From: CAUTXO01 sp963542625 | Lineage (GTDB): Bacteria > Campylobacterota > Campylobacteria > Campylobacterales > SZUA-545 | Assembly: GCA_963542625.1 (NCBI GenBank) | Contig: CAUTXO010000012.1 | Coordinates: forward strand, 1-36,933 | DNA length: 36,933 nucleotides | Direction of reading: 5' to 3' | Shown: piece by piece, positions 15,891 to 22,547 of the stretch | How the letters are laid out: each line of letters opens with the position of its first letter | How positions within the stretch are numbered: the stretch's first letter is position 1 | Program-made: the position numbers and the translations under genes | Notes under the pieces: model-generated | Told to the model about the DNA's origin: nothing | Databases searched by the model: none | The model's input: the letters and a program-made list of their open reading frames with translations, nothing else

Positions 15891-16760
15891 ATGGCAATTT
15901 TAATCGACAAACATACAAAAGTAATCGTGCAGGGCTTTACGGGCAAAGAAGCGACCTTCCACGCGCAGCAGTGTATGGATTATGGCACGCTCATTGTGGG
16001 CGGCGTTACGCCTACTAAGGGCGGGCAAACGCACCTAGGCAAGCCCGTTTTTAACACAGTGCGTGAAGCCGCCAGCGCAACGGGCGCGGACGTGAGCTTA
16101 ATTTTTGTCCCGCCGTCTTTTGCTAGCGACGCTATTATGGAAGCCGCCAGCGCGGGCATAAAGCTTGCCGTGATTATTACCGAGGGCTTGCCAGTGCGCG
16201 ATATGATGCTTGCCAAAGCCTACGCCGTGCAAAAAAATATGATGATAGTTGGGCCAAATTGTCCCGGGATCATTACGGCTGGCGAATGTAAGCTAGGCAT
16301 AATGCCCGGCAATGTTTTCAAAAAGGGCGCGGTTGGGCTTATTTCAAAATCTGGCACGCTCACCTATGAAGCGGCAAATCAGATAGCGCAAGAAGGGCAG
16401 GGCATTACCACGGCGGTTGGCATTGGCGGAGATCCTATCATCGGGCTTGGTTATATGGAGCTTTTGGCGATGTTTGAGCGCGACGCGCAGACAAAATGCA
16501 TCGTGCTAATTGGCGAGATAGGTGGCGAGCTTGAGATCCAAGCGGCGGATTTTATAAAGGCGAATGTTACAAAGCCCGTGATTGCGTTTATCGCGGGGCA
16601 AAGCGCGCCAAAGGGCAAGCGTATGGGGCACGCGGGCGCGATTATAAACGGCTTTAGCAGCTGTGCGGAGCAAAAAATGCAAGCGCTAGAGAGCGCGGGC
16701 GTGCTTGTTGTAAAAAGCCCCGCTGACATCGGCAAGGCCGTCAAGAAAGTCCTTGGTTAG
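15891..16760 (+). CDS. sucD: Succinyl-CoA synthetase alpha subunit
   Basis: The 289-residue alpha subunit binds CoA and carries the phosphohistidine. Seen are the CoA-binding GFTGKEATFHAQQ near the N-terminus, VGPNCPGIITAGECKLGIMP, SKSGTLTYEAA, and GHAGAII with the active-site His247. The ATG has a GGAGAG ribosome binding site. It is the last gene of the TCA run; no oxoglutarate oxidoreductase (oorDABC) genes follow within the window, where from memory they follow sucD in C. jejuni. Downstream is an AGATCT-rich spacer with no obvious terminator. Confidence 0.95.
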   Translation: MAILIDKHTKVIVQGFTGKEATFHAQQCMDYGTLIVGGVTPTKGGQTHLGKPVFNTVREAASATGADVSLIFVPPSFASDAIMEAASAGIKLAVIITEGLPVRDMMLAKAYAVQKNMMIVGPNCPGIITAGECKLGIMPGNVFKKGAVGLISKSGTLTYEAANQIAQEGQGITTAVGIGGDPIIGLGYMELLAMFERDAQTKCIVLIGEIGGELEIQAADFIKANVTKPVIAFIAGQSAPKGKRMGHAGAIINGFSSCAEQKMQALESAGVLVVKSPADIGKAVKKVLG

Positions 16761-16968
16761 GGGTGGCTAGATCTTGCGCCAGATCTAAGCGGGGATTTAA
16801 GCGCAGGTCTGACGTGAGATCTAGCCAAAGATCTAAGCTGGGATCCGAGCACAGATCTAGTGTAAGAACCGCGTTTAGATCTAAGCCAAAGCCTAGCGTA
16901 AGCCACGGTTAAGATCCCGCACAAGATCTAAACAAAGATCTAAGCGGGGATTTAGCTTAAGATCTAGG

Positions 16969-17007
16969 GCAAGATCTATTGAAAGATCCAACCCAAGATC
17001 TAGCCAA
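16969..17007. repeat. 39-bp direct repeat, copy 1
   Basis: Identical to 17068-17106 over 39 bases. It contains three GATC sites (AGATCT, AGATCC, AGATCT). The two copies start 99 bases apart. Confidence 0.95.
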
Positions 17008-17067
17008 GCAGGCACGGCACTTTAAAAAGCTAACACAAATGCCAACAAGATCTAGCAAAAAACTGGC

Positions 17068-17106
17068 GCAAGATCTATTGAAAGATCCAACCCAAGATCT
17101 AGCCAA
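17068..17106. repeat. 39-bp direct repeat, copy 2
   Basis: Exact copy of 16969-17007, implying a local duplication within the spacer. Confidence 0.95.
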
Positions 17107-17360
17107 AGATCTAAGCGCAGATCTAGGGCAAGTCTGGCGCAAGATCTAAACCAAGATCTAAAAGGTTCTAGCCACTCAAAATGCGTAGGATCTAACGCGG
17201 ATCCAGTTAATGTCTGGCGTAAGATCCAAGTAAGGATCCAACCTAACAAGATCTAGCGTAAAGTTGGCATTAGATCCACGTGGCGGGTGTATCCGCGCGC
17301 TAAAGAGTAAAGATCTGCCCAAGATCCATTGCTGTGCAAAACAAACACAAGTACTTGGCA

Positions 17361-17420
17361 AACCGCGCGCGCAAAATAACCGCAGCCGCCTAGCAAAACC
17401 GCGCGCACAGACCGCGCGCA
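17361..17420. repeat. Triplicated ACCGCGCGC motif
   Basis: ACCGCGCGC followed by an A/C-rich tail occurs three times within about 60 bases in the spacer before the cco promoter region. No coding function or known element is recognised. Confidence 0.5.
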
Positions 17421-17481
17421 AACGGCACCGCCACGCAAAGTGCAGCACAAGCCACTATAAACGCGTGTGATTTTTAAAGCC

Positions 17482-17513
17482 TTGCATTAGTTTAACAGCG
17501 CTGTTATTATAAT
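17482..17513 (+). promoter_or_regulatory. Candidate cco promoter with palindromic operator
   Basis: TTGCAT (17482-17487) lies 17 bases before TATTAT (17505-17510), and a perfect TATAAT occupies 17508-17513. The spacer is filled by the 12-bp perfect palindrome AACAGCGCTGTT (17494-17505), where a dimeric regulator could block or assist RNA polymerase. The ccoN start lies about 250 bases downstream, leaving a long leader. Confidence 0.4.
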
Positions 17514-17544
17514 TAAAAGTAAAACGTTAAACATTTTAAAAACT

Positions 17545-17562
17545 TATAATTTTGCGCAAAAT
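17545..17562 (+). promoter_or_regulatory. Second TATAAT with a 14-bp palindrome at its start site
   Basis: TATAAT at 17545-17550 overlaps the perfect palindrome ATTTTGCGCAAAAT (17549-17562), which would cover a transcription start. This is a second candidate promoter-operator for the cco operon. Confidence 0.4.
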
Positions 17563-17687
17563 GCCGTTCGCATAAAAACGCGAATAAAGACTTTTTAACT
17601 CTTATTTTAAATGTTTTATCGGGTATTCGGCGTTTTATTTTCTTTTTGATAGTTTATTTTACAAATTAATTATTTTTTATATTAAGC

Positions 17688-17735
17688 CGCCGATTTCTTA
17701 AGGAAAATGTAATTTTCTTTGGAGTAACATCGGCG
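17688..17735 (+). promoter_or_regulatory. Nested hairpin in the ccoN leader
   Basis: CGCCGAT (17688-17694) pairs with ATCGGCG (17729-17735). Inside it AAGGAAAAT (17700-17708) pairs with ATTTTCTTT (17712-17720) around a GTA loop, with one G-U pair. The inner arm holds a start-stop ATGTAA preceded by AAGGA. The structure ends 33 bases before the ccoN ATG and could affect its translation or RNA stability. Confidence 0.4.
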
Positions 17736-17768
17736 CGTAGGTTCGTTAATTTTTGAAGGAGGTTGTAC

Positions 17769-19253
17769 ATGCAGTCAGCTAGTGCTGTTCAGTACGATTA
17801 TTCGGTCGCCAAGCTTTTTACCCTCACGATGGTAATTTTTGGTATTATCGGTATGGTTATAGGTGTGCTTATCGCATTACAGTTGGCATTTCCCGCGCTT
17901 AACCTAACAAACGTTTTGGGTGAATACGGGACTTTTGGTCGCTTAAGGCCGCTACACACCAACGGAATTATCTATGGTTTTACTCTTAGCGGAATTTGGG
18001 CTACTTGGTATTACGTATCTCAAAGGGTGCTTAAGATCTCACTAAACGAATTCCCGTTTTTGCGTTTCCTTTCGCTGCTACATTTCTGGATTTATGCGGT
18101 GGTGATGCTGCTTGCTGTTGTTACGCTGTGGATGGGGATCTCTCAATCTAAAGAATACGTTCAGCTAGCGTGGCCTATTGACGTGCTAGTCGTTGTGCTT
18201 TGGGTCGTTTGGGGAATGCAGATGTTTGGAATGCTCGGCGCTAGAAGAGAAAAGGTCATATATATTTCTATTTGGTATTACATCTCCGTGTTTTTAGCCA
18301 TCGCGATGCTGTATCTTTTCAACAATATGGCAGTGCCAACGTCTTTGGTTAGCGGCGCTGGATCTTTTTGGCATTCTGTTTCTATGTATTCAGGGACAAA
18401 CGACGCGCTCGTGCAATGGTGGTTCGGACACAACGCGGTTGCCTTTGTTTTCACAGCGGCTATTATCGCGGTTATTTATTACTTTTTGCCTAAAGAATCA
18501 GGCCAGCCCGTGTTTTCTTACAAGCTCTCGCTTTATTCGTTTTGGAGCTTGATGTTTGTGTATTTGTGGGCGGGCGGACACCACCTTGTTTATTCAACCG
18601 TGCCAGACTGGATGCAAACAATGGGAAGCGTGTTTTCAATAGTGCTTATTTTGCCTTCTTGGGGAACGGCTATTAATATGCTTTTAACGCTCAAAGGGCA
18701 ATGGCATCAGATCTCAGAAAACCCCGTTATCAAATTGCTTGTGCTTTCTTCAACATTCTATATGTTTGCGACGATAGAAGGTCCTATCCAATCTATTAAA
18801 TCTGTTAATGCTCTTGCGCACTTTACGGATTGGATCGTAGGCCACGTTCACGACGGTGTTTTGGGTTGGGTTACATTCACCATTATGGCAGCTACTTACC
18901 ATATGATGCCACGTATGTTCGGCAAGAAGATCTTTTCAAAATCCTTGTTTGAAATACAATTTTGGATCCAAACAATAGGCATCGTGCTTTATTTTAGTAG
19001 TATGTGGATCGCGGGTATTACACAAGGGCTTATGTGGCGCGCTACGGATCAATACGGAAGCCTTGCGTATTCATTCATCGATACAGTCAATGCACTTCAC
19101 CCGTATTTCATTATTCGCGGGCTTGGCGGGCTTTTGTATTTGATTGGATTTTTTATGTTTTCTTATAATATTTACAAAACTTGGACGGCGGGCGAGCCTG
19201 TTGATGAAAGCTTTAAGCAAGGTTCTCCAAACGCAACGCCAATGTCTAATTAA
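17769..19253 (+). CDS. ccoN: cbb3-type cytochrome c oxidase subunit I
   Basis: The 494-residue catalytic subunit of the high-affinity oxidase reduces oxygen and pumps protons in the inner membrane. It has about 12 hydrophobic spans. Heme and copper ligands are visible: His63 in RLRPLHTNG (low-spin heme), His220 in WWFGHNAVAF and the His271-His272 pair in GGHHLVYS (CuB), and His359/His361 in DWIVGHVHDG (high- and low-spin hemes). The start is ATG at 17769, six bases after a perfect AGGAGG; a TTG six bases upstream is in frame but lies against that site. Only three AGATCT sites occur in 1.5 kb, fewer than in neighbouring weakly expressed genes. It is the first gene of the cco operon. Confidence 0.97.
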   Translation: MQSASAVQYDYSVAKLFTLTMVIFGIIGMVIGVLIALQLAFPALNLTNVLGEYGTFGRLRPLHTNGIIYGFTLSGIWATWYYVSQRVLKISLNEFPFLRFLSLLHFWIYAVVMLLAVVTLWMGISQSKEYVQLAWPIDVLVVVLWVVWGMQMFGMLGARREKVIYISIWYYISVFLAIAMLYLFNNMAVPTSLVSGAGSFWHSVSMYSGTNDALVQWWFGHNAVAFVFTAAIIAVIYYFLPKESGQPVFSYKLSLYSFWSLMFVYLWAGGHHLVYSTVPDWMQTMGSVFSIVLILPSWGTAINMLLTLKGQWHQISENPVIKLLVLSSTFYMFATIEGPIQSIKSVNALAHFTDWIVGHVHDGVLGWVTFTIMAATYHMMPRMFGKKIFSKSLFEIQFWIQTIGIVLYFSSMWIAGITQGLMWRATDQYGSLAYSFIDTVNALHPYFIIRGLGGLLYLIGFFMFSYNIYKTWTAGEPVDESFKQGSPNATPMSN

Positions 19254-19264
19254 AAGGAAGCACA

Positions 19265-19933
19265 ATGTTTAAATTTTTAGAAAAAAATCCATTTTTCTTT
19301 ACGGTGTTTTTGTTTATCGTTGTGGCTTTTGCGGGGCTTGTTGAGATCTTGCCAGGTTTTGCGCAAGCGTCAAGACCAGTTGCGGATACAAAGCCATACA
19401 CCGTTTTAGAGCTAGCAGGCAAGAATATTTACGTAAAAGAAAACTGTATGTCTTGTCATTCGCAGCTTGTTAGGCCGTTTAAATCAGAAACAGATAGATA
19501 CGGAATGTATTCCCTATCTGGTGAATACGCTTACGACCGCCCGTTTTTGTGGGGATCTAAGCGCACAGGCCCTGATTTGCACCGCGTTGGCAATTACCGC
19601 ACGACCGACTGGCACGAAAACCATATGCTAGATCCATCAGCCATCGTGCCCGGATCTGTAATGCCGCGATACCCTTGGCTTTTTGATAAGTCGGCAGATC
19701 TAAACACCGCATATGCCGAAGCCGTTACCGTTAAAACGGTTTTTAACACTCCTTACGATGTGGAAGGAATGCCATCTATCGGCGCTAGCTTTGAAGATTC
19801 TAAGAAAATTATGCTAGAAGAAGCCGCTGGTATTGTCGAAGATATGAAAGACGAGCGCGTAAAAGAAGCGTATAAAAACGGCGAGATCAAAGAGATCGTC
19901 GCGCTTATTGCGTATTTAAACAGGTTAAAGTAA
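19265..19933 (+). CDS. ccoO: cbb3-type oxidase subunit II, monoheme cytochrome c
   Basis: A 222-residue membrane-anchored cytochrome c that relays electrons from CcoP to CcoN. One N-terminal span (about residues 10-32, FFFTVFLFIVVAFAGLVEIL) precedes a periplasmic domain with the heme motif CMSCH (61-65). The downstream SVMPRYPWL supplies the likely Met ligand, and GPDLHRVGNYRTTDWH is typical of the subunit. The ATG has AAGGAAG 5 bases upstream and lies 11 bases after ccoN. Confidence 0.97.
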   Translation: MFKFLEKNPFFFTVFLFIVVAFAGLVEILPGFAQASRPVADTKPYTVLELAGKNIYVKENCMSCHSQLVRPFKSETDRYGMYSLSGEYAYDRPFLWGSKRTGPDLHRVGNYRTTDWHENHMLDPSAIVPGSVMPRYPWLFDKSADLNTAYAEAVTVKTVFNTPYDVEGMPSIGASFEDSKKIMLEEAAGIVEDMKDERVKEAYKNGEIKEIVALIAYLNRLK

Positions 19934-19941
19934 GGAAATCT

Positions 19942-20145
19942 ATGCAGTTTCAAGAGATAGTCGGTTATTTGTATGTGTTTGGCATTGTGGCTTGCGTGAT
20001 ATTTTTGTATTGGTATATATATTTTTTGCATACGGACAAAAGGCGCGGCGAAGATTACGAAAAATACTCCCGACTTGCTCTTGATGACGATAGGTTAGAT
20101 AAGAACTTTATAGAAAAAAATGAAAAAAGGGTAACTAATGATTGA
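19942..20145 (+). CDS. ccoQ: cbb3-type oxidase subunit CcoQ
   Basis: A 67-residue protein with one span (about residues 9-29, YLYVFGIVACVIFLYWYIYFL) and a charged cytoplasmic tail ending in lysine/asparagine-rich sequence. The position between ccoO and ccoP, the size and the topology identify it as CcoQ, a small stabilising subunit. The ATG follows AAGGAAA. Its last 8 bases overlap ccoP. Confidence 0.88.
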   Translation: MQFQEIVGYLYVFGIVACVIFLYWYIYFLHTDKRRGEDYEKYSRLALDDDRLDKNFIEKNEKRVTND

Positions 20146-21001
20146 GAGTCTCTTTGGAGGATCTAACGAGATAATAAACATACTCGGTGCGGCTGGGTTT
20201 TTCGTCGTCGTTGCCGTAACGGCTTGGGTATTATTCGTTTATGTCCGCGCTATTAAGAATACAAAATCAGAAGGTGAGTTAGCAGAAGAAAATTGGGACG
20301 GTATCGGCGAATACAAAAACCCGCTTCCCTTTGGCTGGGCGGTGATTTTCGTCGGCGTGATAATTTGGACTATATGGTATTGGTTGCTTGGCTACCCAAC
20401 AAACGCTTACTCACAAATAGGCGAGTGGAATCAAGAAAACAACGAGCACAAGGCAAAGTTTGAAGAAACTTGGCACGATCCTGATGAATACACGCTAAAA
20501 GCAATGGGTGAGTCGATTTTCATCGCCAAGTGTTCGCCCTGCCACGGAAACACAGCAGATGGCTTAGACGGCAAGGCGGCAAATTTGGAGCAATACGGGC
20601 ATAAAGCGCACATCGCGTATGTAATTAAAAACGGATCTAAGGGCTTGGATTATCCCGGCGGAGAGATGCCGCCATACGGTGGTATGGAAAAAATAGATGA
20701 TAACGACGTTGAACTAATAGCCGATTACGTTGCTGGTGGCTTAAAAGCAGAGGGCAATTCAAAAGATCTATATATGGCAAATTGTGCCGCTTGCCACGGA
20801 GATGATGGCAAAGGAATGGAAGGCGCCTTCCCAGATCTTACAGTTTATGGCACGGTTGATTACGCCATAAGCGCCATTAAGCAAGGCAAAAAGGGCTTCA
20901 TCGGTCATATGCCGTCTTTCACCAAAGAAGGCACGCTAACCGACATTCAATACAAGGCGGTGGCAAATTATATTTTGTCTATCGGTCAAACGGAGGAATA
21001 A
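20138..21001 (+). CDS. ccoP: cbb3-type oxidase subunit III, diheme cytochrome c
   Basis: The 287-residue subunit accepts electrons from periplasmic cytochrome c. It has two N-terminal spans (about residues 15-37 and 66-85) with the typical cytoplasmic link EENWDGIGEYKNPLPFGW, then two periplasmic heme domains with CSPCH (132-136) and CAACH (216-220). Met ligands are likely in GEMPPYGG and GHMPSF. The ATG has AAGGG upstream and overlaps ccoQ. Confidence 0.97.
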   Translation: MIESLFGGSNEIINILGAAGFFVVVAVTAWVLFVYVRAIKNTKSEGELAEENWDGIGEYKNPLPFGWAVIFVGVIIWTIWYWLLGYPTNAYSQIGEWNQENNEHKAKFEETWHDPDEYTLKAMGESIFIAKCSPCHGNTADGLDGKAANLEQYGHKAHIAYVIKNGSKGLDYPGGEMPPYGGMEKIDDNDVELIADYVAGGLKAEGNSKDLYMANCAACHGDDGKGMEGAFPDLTVYGTVDYAISAIKQGKKGFIGHMPSFTKEGTLTDIQYKAVANYILSIGQTEE

Positions 21002-21004
21002 ACT

Positions 21005-21259
21005 ATGAACGGGACTTTTGGAATAAACGGAATAACGGGCTACTTGGTGGCAGTTGTTTTGCTTTTGTCTATTCTTGGTGGTTTGAGTTATTTAGGGATA
21101 GTTACACAACAGCATTCAGCGGTAAATCCGTATGTAATAAGCGGATCTAAGGTGGCAGATCCTAAAACAAAAGAAGACGTTTGGGCGAATTTGCAAGAAG
21201 TTAAGATGATCTCCGATGATCCTGCCGACACGCAAAGACGCGTAATTAACGTTAAATAA
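21005..21259 (+). CDS. DUF4006 family small membrane protein
   Basis: An 84-residue protein with one N-terminal span (about residues 12-34, YLVAVVLLLSILGGLSYLGIV) followed by a polar periplasmic tail. The opening NGTFGINGITGYLVAVVLLLS matches the DUF4006 family found after ccoP in Campylobacterota. It starts 3 bases after ccoP with a strong GGAGGA site. It probably takes part in oxidase assembly or stability, which is inferred from position only. Confidence 0.75.
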   Translation: MNGTFGINGITGYLVAVVLLLSILGGLSYLGIVTQQHSAVNPYVISGSKVADPKTKEDVWANLQEVKMISDDPADTQRRVINVK

Positions 21260-21268
21260 GGAGATTTT

Positions 21269-21361
21269 ATGTTGGACTATGCAATTGCAGTTGGTATGGT
21301 TTTTTTAGCCGGTTTATCAGTTTGGTTGGTAGTTAGCGATAATATCCTTTTCATAGGCTAA
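21269..21361 (+). CDS. 30-aa membrane peptide in the cco operon
   Basis: An ATG at 21269 preceded by AAGGAG opens a 30-codon frame ending in TAA at 21359-21361. After MLDYAIAVG the product is a single hydrophobic span with almost no charge (two Asp only). It lies 9 bases after the DUF4006 gene and before a hairpin, so it is almost certainly translated as part of the operon. It may be a tiny oxidase subunit or assembly factor, analogous to CcoS/CcoM-type microproteins; that is inference. It is too short for most automatic gene callers. Confidence 0.6.
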   Translation: MLDYAIAVGMVFLAGLSVWLVVSDNILFIG

Positions 21362-21369
21362 TTTGCACT

Positions 21370-21394
21370 CCCCGCACGGTTTGCCGGCGCGGGG
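21370..21394 (+). terminator. Hairpin after the 30-aa peptide gene
   Basis: CCCCGC (21370-21375) pairs with GCGGGG (21389-21394) and an inner CGG/CCG pair encloses a TTTG loop. The following ATTTAA is only weakly T-rich, so it may be a partial terminator or RNA processing signal that lowers expression of the genes downstream relative to ccoNOQP. Confidence 0.45.
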
Positions 21395-21414
21395 ATTTAA
21401 CAACAAGGTGTGTT

Positions 21415-22002
21415 TTGTATAAAATTTTTTTCTTATTTATCTTGAGTGTTTCTTTAAATGCTTCTGTGAGCGCCGCTTTTGTGAATGATCCGCAGGGCGT
21501 TTTGCTACCTAAGGCTTCTGAAAAAATAAACGAAATGAGCTTGGAGCTGTATCAAAAAACAGGTCTTACCGCTTATTTAAATGTATATAAAAAATTGCCA
21601 AGCGGGCAAACAATCACGACCGTTGGCAAGGCGCGTGCAGCTGATTTTAATTCAAGCTTTGTTTTGATTAGCTTTAGCTCAGACGACAGGCAGGTAGATC
21701 TTATCTCATCTACTGATTTGCAAAGCGTCATAAACAAAGACGAGATCCTAGACGAATACATAATCCCCATTCTAGTTTCTCAAGACAAAAAAACCAGCTT
21801 GCAGCAAAAATATTCAGCCGGGCTTTTAAACGGAATGGCGGAGACGGTTGATAAGCTTGCCGCGCACAAAAACATCACGCTAACAACGTCAATAGGCAGC
21901 GAGAGTAAGGATTTTTACGACGGCTTGTTGGTGCTAATTAAAATTATGCTCGTCGTAACAATACTTGCCATTGGTTACGCGTGGCTAAAGAGAAAACAAT
22001 GA
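21415..22002 (+). CDS. TPM-domain-like membrane-anchored periplasmic protein
   Basis: A 195-residue protein with an N-terminal signal sequence (MYKIFFLFILSVSLNASVSA), a periplasmic domain beginning FVNDPQGVLLPKASEKINEM, and a C-terminal membrane segment (about residues 168-188) followed by KRKQ. The motif around NDPQGVL, the layout and the length resemble TPM (YgcG-like) domain proteins that follow the cco genes in Campylobacter. The function of TPM domains is poorly known, with phosphatase-like activity and photosystem repair reported for relatives. The start is TTG at 21415 with AAGGTG upstream. The TGA overlaps the next gene's ATG as ATGA. Confidence 0.6.
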   Translation: MYKIFFLFILSVSLNASVSAAFVNDPQGVLLPKASEKINEMSLELYQKTGLTAYLNVYKKLPSGQTITTVGKARAADFNSSFVLISFSSDDRQVDLISSTDLQSVINKDEILDEYIIPILVSQDKKTSLQQKYSAGLLNGMAETVDKLAAHKNITLTTSIGSESKDFYDGLLVLIKIMLVVTILAIGYAWLKRKQ

Positions 22003-22547
22003 AAACTAAAAAAGATTTTTTATTTGTAATATTTTTCATATTGTCCGTTTTTGCGCTTGGAATGTTTGGCATTTTGTATATTTCTATCAAATACGTTCCG
22101 ACGAACAAAGAAAATATAATGCTAAACGACTACCATTTTGTAGATAAAAACTACAATTTGCTGGACGAAAAGCAAAAATCATTCACGCAAAAATACGCCT
22201 TTGCCTTTGATTTTAAAAAAATTTCTAACGAAACCTTTGAAGTTTCTAAGGCAAACAAGCAGCGCAAAGAGTATTTTCACGAGCTTAGGCTTGGCAAAAA
22301 TAGCTTTAGCTTTAGCGTTAAGGATCTAAGCCGCGGCGAATACATCGCAGCAGATCTTGTAGAGCTTTTGCTAACACGCTTTGAAACAAACGACTTTGAT
22401 AAGCCGTTAAAATTCAAGCAGCAAGACGACAAAACCTACGTTACAGACGATTTTGAGATAGAAAAATCCGGCAGGTGGAAGATCATCGCAAAAGTTAGTG
22501 TAGGCAAGGACACGGGCATTTTTGAATACGCAACCTTCGCAAAATGA
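21999..22547 (+). CDS. FixH-like membrane protein
   Basis: A 182-residue protein with one N-terminal span (about residues 8-30, FVIFFILSVFALGMFGILYI) and a periplasmic part. Two segments, KYVPTNKENIMLNDYHFVDK and a later beta-rich region ending in GRWKIIAKVSVGKDTGIFEY, resemble FixH, a helper for cbb3 oxidase assembly. I chose ATG at 21999, which overlaps the previous stop; a GTG at 21981 is possible. Sequence resemblance alone is modest and the operon position carries much of the call. Confidence 0.55.
   Translation: MKTKKDFLFVIFFILSVFALGMFGILYISIKYVPTNKENIMLNDYHFVDKNYNLLDEKQKSFTQKYAFAFDFKKISNETFEVSKANKQRKEYFHELRLGKNSFSFSVKDLSRGEYIAADLVELLLTRFETNDFDKPLKFKQQDDKTYVTDDFEIEKSGRWKIIAKVSVGKDTGIFEYATFAK

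Larger units (their letters stand above)
16761..17330. repeat. Non-coding AGATCT-iterated spacer
   Basis: By hand count this spacer holds 20 copies of the palindrome AGATCT in about 570 bp, plus about ten further GATC sites, mostly AGATCC and GGATCC. About 0.2 AGATCT copies would be expected by chance. The sites are set in variants of CAAGATCTAGCC and AAAGATCTAAGC, spaced irregularly by roughly 10-60 bases. One 39-bp unit is duplicated exactly. Short ORFs on the minus strand are by-products of the repeats. Neither a terminator nor a regular CRISPR-like spacing is seen. Confidence 0.9.

Noticed and set aside
16761..17330. CRISPR array
   Set aside because: Repeat units are short, irregularly spaced and degenerate, with only one exact 39-bp duplication; no repeat-spacer alternation.
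16957..17470. ORFs of 61-90 codons on both strands in the repeat spacer
   Set aside because: Their translations are products of the AGATCT units and GC-rich repeats, with no family signal.
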